Source of the DNA: DATKMG01 sp035541995
GTDB lineage: Bacteria; Acidobacteriota; Terriglobia; Versatilivoradales; Versatilivoraceae
Length of the DNA: 11,183 nucleotides
Direction of reading: 5' to 3'
Assembly (NCBI GenBank): GCA_035541995.1
Contig: DATKMG010000096.1
Coordinates: 1 to 11,183 of the forward strand
Made by a program: the position numbers and the translations under genes. The notes beneath the pieces were generated by a model. The model was not told the origin of the DNA. It saw nothing but the letters and a program-made list of their open reading frames with translations, and ran no database searches. Positions 7,922 through 11,183 of this stretch are shown piece by piece; position 1 is the stretch's first letter; each line of letters starts with the position of its first letter.

Positions 7922-7997
7922 GTCCCGAATCAGACTATTCTGCCATTCGGCCAGCGGCCGGGGCTTTGCTTACCGATACGCCGATGTATCGAATTAA
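7873..7997 (-). ncRNA. Candidate structured small RNA or attenuator leader ahead of the porin-glnD-PII-amt operon
   Basis: About 125 bases between a candidate promoter and the terminator fold into successive stem-loops on the minus strand: CGATAC/GTATCG (7974-7991), then CCGAAT+CAGA pairing with TCTG+ATTCGG (7925-7950) with a 2-base bulge, then the terminator. The segment CCGCTGGC (7957-7950) can also pair over 8 positions with the 3' arm of the terminator (7891-7884), which would prevent terminator formation. The sequence does not match any riboswitch I recognise, and I do not see the glutamine riboswitch core. It may simply be the 3' end of the propeller transcript. Confidence 0.35.
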
Positions 7998-8018
7998 GTG
8001 CTCAGTTTACGAATTAAG
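7990..8018. promoter_or_regulatory. Two 9-bp direct repeats overlapping the candidate promoter
   Basis: CGAATTAAG occurs at 7990-7998 and again at 8010-8018, exactly 20 bases apart, which is about two helical turns. One copy lies in the spacer of the candidate promoter and the other on its predicted start site. This arrangement fits a binding site for a regulator, although none is known for this motif. Confidence 0.4.
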
Positions 8019-8031
8019 CTCATACAGTCAA
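8004..8031 (-). promoter_or_regulatory. Candidate promoter for the leader RNA / nitrogen operon
   Basis: TTGACT (8031-8026) and TAAACT (8009-8004) are spaced 16 bases apart on the minus strand, giving a predicted start near 7997. A separate TATAAT at 8041-8036 lacks a good -35 box. No promoter-like pair is visible in the roughly 100 bases between the terminator and the porin start. Confidence 0.35.
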
Positions 8032-8064
8032 GCTTATTATATTTATGATTTGCATTAATCGTAT

Positions 8065-9291
8065 TTATGAATGGCCCATGAGGTACAATCCCAGCCAACT
8101 TGACCACTGTTTGGCAGAGGGAAGTTCGATCAGAGCGACGGCACCTGGTCCTGGGGCGGACGTCTGCGAAGTCCCAGACCAGTCAATCGGGTCGCTTAAG
8201 GCAACCAGGAGTCGGGTTCCCTGGAGATCAAGCCCGACGGCCTGCGGCTTACCCGGAATCGGGATCATGCCTTCCACTTTGCTCGATTCAACCTTGAGGC
8301 TCTTGGAGCTTTGAGATCCCAAGGCAATGACGGCAAGCCAAGGCACATCAGTTAAAGCTGCATAAAGTCGCTTCCCGTCCAAATCTAAACTAAGGGCCAC
8401 CGGAGACGAGGATACCCTTCCTCTTCGAATCGACTCCAGTGAGATCTCCTCGGCTATCTCTCTGGTTACTACATTGATTGTGGTTATGGTCAGCCCATCT
8501 GTACCCGCAATGAATATCCGAGCACCGTCTCTACTCAGGTATAGTCGCCCCGAAAAGTTGTCGACCTGAATTCTTGCCTTCAGCATTTGGTGCTCGAGGT
8601 CATACACGGACACTAATCCTGCTCCTTGGGGACAATTACTTTCTCTGTTGTCGAGTGTCGAGGACTTTGGATTGCCAGGCTGTGTCTCTTGACATTTCTG
8701 GCCGATCCAAAGTTCACGTCCATCTCGTGAGAAGACCAATCCATTGGGCGATTTGACTCCGGAGATCCGGAGGACTTCAAGCCGCCGCGCCAGTTCGAGA
8801 ACTATGACTTGGTCAACTCCTTTCACTCCCACGGCTGCAAAGTGTCCACTTGGACTCAACGCCAGACCACTGATTTCTCCCCTGCCCACCGCTTCCTTTG
8901 CTGAGGTGATCCAAACCTCCGGGGTACTGTTTTCGAGGTTCAGTCGGTCGATCCGATCTTCCTGATTGGTGAAATAAAGCTCAGAACCCCCGTTGGCAAA
9001 GAACAGTTCAGGAAGGACACTGTTTGGATGGGCCGGGACAGTCGCTACTGAAGATTGGGAGCTGAGGTTGACCAGGGAGAGCCCCTCCGAGTGGAGCACA
9101 GCCAGTTGTAAACCATCAGGACTCAGAGCCATAGCCATGGGACGCCCAGGAAGAGGAATCAACTTCTTGACCAGGGGGTAGTCCTTATCGGTTTTCTTCT
9201 TTCCAAAAATCGCTTCACGGTTGCACATGACAACCATGATTGCCGAGAAAATGACAACGGAAATGACCTTATAGGAGCGAATGATTGTCAT
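8065..9291 (-). CDS. Membrane-anchored or secreted YVTN-type beta-propeller protein
   Basis: A 408-residue protein with an N-terminal hydrophobic helix (about 8-22) after a basic start, acting as an uncleaved anchor or signal peptide. VVMC at 20-23 is a poor lipobox, so a lipoprotein is possible but unlikely. The rest shows repeated beta-propeller blades of the form PxGRPxxMALSPDGxxLAVL (48-65), GLALSPSGHFAAVGV (142-156), SPNGLVFSRDGRELWIG (181-197), GRLYLSRDGARIFIAG (248-263), VALSLDLDGKRLYAAL (298-313) and GKPQAVGLDLQGTRLLVAL (347-365). This is the usual pattern of YVTN-family seven-bladed propellers. Cys200 and Cys220 flank an inserted polar loop and could form a disulphide. No catalytic residue is recognisable; such proteins bind ligands or partners in the envelope. 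No Shine-Dalgarno precedes the ATG. It is transcribed toward the nitrogen operon but separated from it by the terminator. Confidence 0.75.
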   Translation of the reverse strand: MTIIRSYKVISVVIFSAIMVVMCNREAIFGKKKTDKDYPLVKKLIPLPGRPMAMALSPDGLQLAVLHSEGLSLVNLSSQSSVATVPAHPNSVLPELFFANGGSELYFTNQEDRIDRLNLENSTPEVWITSAKEAVGRGEISGLALSPSGHFAAVGVKGVDQVIVLELARRLEVLRISGVKSPNGLVFSRDGRELWIGQKCQETQPGNPKSSTLDNRESNCPQGAGLVSVYDLEHQMLKARIQVDNFSGRLYLSRDGARIFIAGTDGLTITTINVVTREIAEEISLESIRRGRVSSSPVALSLDLDGKRLYAALTDVPWLAVIALGSQSSKSLKVESSKVEGMIPIPGKPQAVGLDLQGTRLLVALSDPIDWSGTSQTSAPGPGAVALIELPSAKQWSSWLGLYLMGHS

Positions 9292-9315
9292 CTATTAATG
9301 CCCGTCAACCTGGAA

Positions 9316-9344
9316 ACTATAGTCTGTCAAATTCACAGTGTACA
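9316..9344 (-). promoter_or_regulatory. Candidate promoter of the beta-propeller gene with overlapping palindrome
   Basis: TGTACA (9344-9339) and TATAGT (9321-9316) are separated by 17 bases on the minus strand, giving a start near 9309, about 18 bases before the ATG. The perfect 10-bp palindrome AGTGTACACT (9337-9346) covers the -35 box and may be an operator. Confidence 0.45.
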
Positions 9345-9377
9345 CTCCAGATCGCCTCCTTGTGAACTAGCCAATAA

Positions 9378-9415
9378 GGGTAGCGAAGACTCCCGCTTCA
9401 CAGGGAGTCTTCGGC
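9378..9415 (+). repeat. REP-like palindromic element 1
   Basis: GTAG (9380-9383) is followed directly by an 11-bp perfect stem, CGAAGACTCCC (9384-9394) with GGGAGTCTTCG (9403-9413), around an 8-base loop. The GTAG head and palindrome match the general layout of REP sequences mobilised by RAYT transposases. Its ends are shared with element 2, which lies in inverted orientation nearby. Confidence 0.7.
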
Positions 9416-9446
9416 ATTAAATTTGGGCTTGCCTCCAGGATTCCAA

Positions 9447-9474
9447 CTGAGATCACCATCCGGTTGATGCTCAG
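9447..9474. repeat. Hairpin between the two REP-like elements
   Basis: CTGAGATCA (9447-9455) pairs with TGAT (9465-9468) and CTCAG (9470-9474), with one bulged base and a 9-base loop. It lies inside a wider 9-bp perfect inverted repeat, CCAGGATTC (9435-9443) and GAATCCTGG (9555-9563). Confidence 0.5.
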
Positions 9475-9510
9475 CATGAAACCAAGGGTTCGGAATCTCA
9501 GACATTCAAA

Positions 9511-9547
9511 GCCGCAGACCTGCATCCAGCACAGGTCTGCGCTACCC
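9511..9547 (-). repeat. REP-like palindromic element 2 (inverted)
   Basis: On the minus strand this reads GGGTAGCG, AGAC, loop, GTCT, CGGC, as in element 1. The 10-bp stem CGCAGACCTG (9513-9522) with CAGGTCTGCG (9532-9541) is perfect. Where element 1 has an A-T pair at the third stem position, this one has C-G, a compensatory change that argues for a conserved structure. Confidence 0.7.
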
Positions 9548-9625
9548 GCTCCGAGAATCCTGGTAGTGCGAAGGGGGTTGCCACCGCAGAGAGGGGAATG
9601 GTCGGCCAATTTGGGAACAAAGGCA

Positions 9626-9642
9626 GGCAGAGTCGATCTGCC
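9626..9642. repeat. Short perfect hairpin downstream of the Fis-type gene
   Basis: GGCAGA (9626-9631) and TCTGCC (9637-9642) enclose a 5-base loop. It lies about 170 bases behind the Fis-type gene and lacks a U-run, so it is a weak terminator at best. Confidence 0.4.
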
Positions 9643-9810
9643 AGAGGGCTAGAGACGGGATGAGACGGGGTTATAATGCTCGGGAGGATTCAGAGGGCAT
9701 CTTTACTCACAGGTCGCAGCCGTAGCTTTCTCGTGGGCGGGCTTCGAATCGAGTCCTGTTCAATTGCATGGGTACAAGTATCGGCAATACATGACTACCC
9801 GATTGGCGGT

Positions 9811-10065
9811 TTAGAAGACTCTATCAGATTTCCACAAATGGAGTCGCTCAAAGGTCTGCAGGGAGATCCGTTCGCGTCTCTCCTTGAATGATCGCGCGTT
9901 GATTCCCAAGCGTTGCAGGAGGGAGGAGAGTGTAGTTGGGGGAAGACCCAATAGTTGTGCGGCTCTTCGTTGGTGTCCCTGCGTTCGTGCCAGGGCTTCA
10001 CAGACAAGTCTGCTCTCAAATTCTCGAATTCTCTCAAAGTAATTCATGTCGTCATCGATACCCAT
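9811..10065 (-). CDS. Small standalone Fis-type helix-turn-helix protein
   Basis: An 84-residue protein from the ATG at 10065, which has a weak AGGCGA upstream; the frame also opens from a TTG at 10113, and a further ATG stands at 10047. Residues about 13-54 match the Fis/NtrC C-terminal DNA-binding fold: an amphipathic helix (FESRLVCEALARTQG), then HQRRAAQLLGL, then a recognition helix PPTTLSSLLQRLGI. In NtrC-type activators this domain follows an AAA+ module; here it stands alone, close to the size of E. coli Fis (98 residues). The recognition helix lacks the Arg/Lys residues usual after the TTL motif. A charged tail (about 55-84) has no match I know. The likely role is DNA binding as a dimer, as a regulator or architectural protein. 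Its targets are unknown; the neighbouring LytTR gene has its own start and is not clearly cotranscribed. Confidence 0.75.
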   Translation of the reverse strand: MGIDDDMNYFERIREFESRLVCEALARTQGHQRRAAQLLGLPPTTLSSLLQRLGINARSFKERRERISLQTFERLHLWKSDRVF

Positions 10066-10370
10066 ATGGTCGCCTGTAGAAAAGTCAGTAAGACCAGCTT
10101 GATGTCCTCCCAATTCTCAATCACAGGGAGGTGTCAGATGCGCTCGTGAGTAAGGAGAATCCATGGGGACTGCCGGTCTTGTCAAACTTCTCAAGAGTAT
10201 CCCGGAAGCCCTGATTTCTCTAACCAATTCGACGATCGGCTTCCTTCTCTTATCGTTGCACCGTCGCATGATTCATATGTAAAATCATAAGGGGTGACAA
10301 GAAGTGGGCGAAGTAGCTTGGGATGAATAGGAGGAATTCTGTGACGAGTGTCCCAAATCGAGGGACGGAA
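10066..10370. other. Intergenic region between the response regulator and the Fis-type gene
   Basis: About 305 bases without a gene. It holds the candidate promoter near 10272-10300 and a weak 5-bp hairpin, GTCCC/GGGAC (10350-10366), just behind the response regulator stop, with no U-run. In the predicted leader (10066-10265) I see no ORF with a ribosome binding site and no clear RNA fold. Confidence 0.5.
10272..10300 (-). promoter_or_regulatory. Candidate promoter of the Fis-type gene
   Basis: TTGTCA (10300-10295) and TATGAA (10277-10272) are 17 bases apart on the minus strand. Start would be near 10265, giving a leader of about 200 bases. ATGATT (10268-10273) and AATCAT (10283-10288) form an inverted repeat over the -10 region, a possible operator. 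Confidence 0.45.
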
Positions 10371-11156
10371 TCAAAGGGTTCTACCTAGGGCCTTCTCTAA
10401 TTTTTCACGGTAGGAGCGACTTAGCAGCAATTGGGTGCCGTCCCTCAGGATGACTTGGAACTCTCCGTGGAACCAGGACTGCAGCTCCTTGATCCGGTTG
10501 AGATTCACGATTGTGGACCGATGAATCCGCAAGAAGGTCTTTGGATCAAGTTGGGAGTCCAAAGATGAGATTGTCTCTCTCAAGAGGTAAGACTCTTTCC
10601 CGACATGGAGACGGGCATAGTTCCCTTCAGCTTCAATCCAATCAATCTCATCCGTCTTCAGCAGGGAGACCCTGCCGGTACTCTTGATGACCAGTCGGTC
10701 CAGATATCGAGGTCGTTCTTTCAATTGTTCCAACAATGTTTGAATCCCCTGGTTGAACTGACTGCTTCGCTCCTTGAACACCTGATCCTTAGCTCGTTGC
10801 AGGGTCTGTTCAAATCGCTCCCAATCAAAAGGCTTTAGCAGGTAATCCAGGGCATGAAACTCAAACGCCCGGAGGGCATATTGGTCGTAAGCCGTCACAA
10901 ATATCACGTGAGGGAGAATACCGTCGGAAACTGCCTCGAGTACGGAGAATCCATCCATCTGTGGCATTTGGATATCCAGCATGAGCAGGTCCGGAGTAGA
11001 CTGCTGGATGGCAACTATGGCATCCGGCCCGTTCGCGCATTCCCCAATGACTTCAATTTGAGGATCCCGCAACAGGAAGTTGCGAATCTTCTCTCGGGCC
11101 AGGGATTCATCGTCGACGATTAAGGTTCTAATGCGATGGCTGGTTGCCATTTCCAT
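10371..11156 (-). CDS. LytR/AlgR-family response regulator (receiver plus LytTR DNA-binding domain)
   Basis: A complete 261-residue two-component regulator. The receiver domain (about 9-125) has the acidic pair D15-D16, the phospho-acceptor D61 in LLMLDIQMPQMDGF, T88 in FVTAYD, and K108 in LLKPF, so all phosphorylation residues are present. After a linker (about 126-152), the LytTR domain (about 153-258) shows the hallmark IDWIEAEGNYARLHV, the FLRIHRSTIVNL stretch and a C-terminal LLLSRSYREKL. LytTR regulators bind direct repeats in promoters with a beta-rich fold rather than an HTH. Length is normal for the family (about 240-260). AAAGG lies about 10 bases before the ATG. The upstream frame ends with TGA only 3 bases before this start, suggesting a cotranscribed sensor kinase outside the window. 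Targets are unknown; nothing ties it to the nitrogen operon except position. Confidence 0.95.
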   Translation of the reverse strand: MEMATSHRIRTLIVDDESLAREKIRNFLLRDPQIEVIGECANGPDAIVAIQQSTPDLLMLDIQMPQMDGFSVLEAVSDGILPHVIFVTAYDQYALRAFEFHALDYLLKPFDWERFEQTLQRAKDQVFKERSSQFNQGIQTLLEQLKERPRYLDRLVIKSTGRVSLLKTDEIDWIEAEGNYARLHVGKESYLLRETISSLDSQLDPKTFLRIHRSTIVNLNRIKELQSWFHGEFQVILRDGTQLLLSRSYREKLEKALGRTL

Positions 11157-11159
11157 CGG

Positions 11160-11183
11160 TCAAAGCCTTTCTCTTCTCAAGCT
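11160..11183 (-). CDS. Possible 3' end of an upstream gene (sensor kinase?), partial
   Basis: Seven codons reading SLRRERL and a TGA enter from the right edge and stop 3 bases before the response regulator ATG. Such spacing is typical of a LytS-type histidine kinase paired with a LytTR regulator, but this fragment is too short to prove a gene. Confidence 0.25.
   Translation of the reverse strand, partial: SLRRERL

Larger units (their letters stand above)
9292..9810. other. Gene-free, hairpin-rich intergenic region
   Basis: No frame here has a ribosome binding site or a recognisable domain; the longest minus frame (9609-9367) runs straight through both REP-like palindromes. The stretch holds the propeller promoter, two REP-like elements, a hairpin between them and a further hairpin. 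A TATAAT at 9672-9677 on the plus strand lacks a -35 box. From about 9680 to 9810 I see nothing. Confidence 0.65.

Noticed and set aside
7873..7997. Known glutamine riboswitch
   Set aside because: The conserved core and three-stem layout of the glnA-type aptamer are not visible; only generic stem-loops are seen.
7768..8064. Sigma-54 (-24/-12) promoter for the nitrogen operon
   Set aside because: I searched for TGGCAC-N5-TTGCA-like spacing on the minus strand and found only partial matches such as TTGGCAACG inside the terminator stem.
9367..9609. Minus-strand open frame of 80 codons
   Set aside because: It crosses both REP-like palindromes and has no domain or ribosome binding site.
9725..9760. 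tRNA-like T-arm around TTCGAAT
   Set aside because: The flanking bases do not pair as a 5-bp T-stem and no acceptor or anticodon arm can be drawn.
9676..9891. Plus-strand open frame of 71 codons preceded by TATAAT
   Set aside because: It overlaps the Fis-type gene on the other strand, the -10 box would overlap its own start codon, and no -35 box exists.

Overview
This window looks like chromosomal DNA from a Gram-negative bacterium of moderate GC content. An outer-membrane beta-barrel with a signal peptide implies two membranes. An OmpL/bbp2-like porin next to amt, a standalone Fis-type HTH protein, a LytTR regulator and GTAG-headed REP palindromes fit Acidobacteriota or a similar deep lineage. 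That placement is inference; nothing here fixes the phylum. Every supported gene lies on the minus strand, so the window reads right to left.

Right end (11183 to 9811): a LytR/AlgR-type response regulator (11156-10371), possibly directly behind a sensor kinase whose last codons enter at the edge, then a promoter and a small Fis-type HTH protein (10065-9811). Middle (9810 to 9292): no gene, but a dense set of hairpins, including two inverted REP-like elements that share a GTAG head and show compensatory stem changes. Next is a secreted or membrane-anchored YVTN-type beta-propeller (9291-8065). The 8064-7768 gap holds a candidate promoter with two 9-bp direct repeats, several stem-loops and a strong intrinsic terminator. 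This may be a small RNA or an attenuated leader.

The core is a nitrogen-signalling operon: porin (7767-6454), glnD (6446-3678), a PII gene (3660-3322) and amt (3102-1384). GlnD should uridylylate PII on Tyr51, and PII should gate the ammonium channel Amt. The porin may bring solute across the outer membrane. The GlnD nucleotidyltransferase motif is intact, but its HD domain has lost several conserved residues, including the His of the HD pair (His to Gln). This suggests that PII deuridylylation is weakened, lost or done another way. Left end: after a gap with a long hairpin, a CPA2-type cation/proton antiporter starts at 893 and runs off the window.

The points most worth following up are the degenerate GlnD HD domain, the structured terminator-bearing RNA ahead of the nitrogen operon, and the REP pair. 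No CRISPR array, tRNA, rRNA, transposase or obvious prophage gene is visible.
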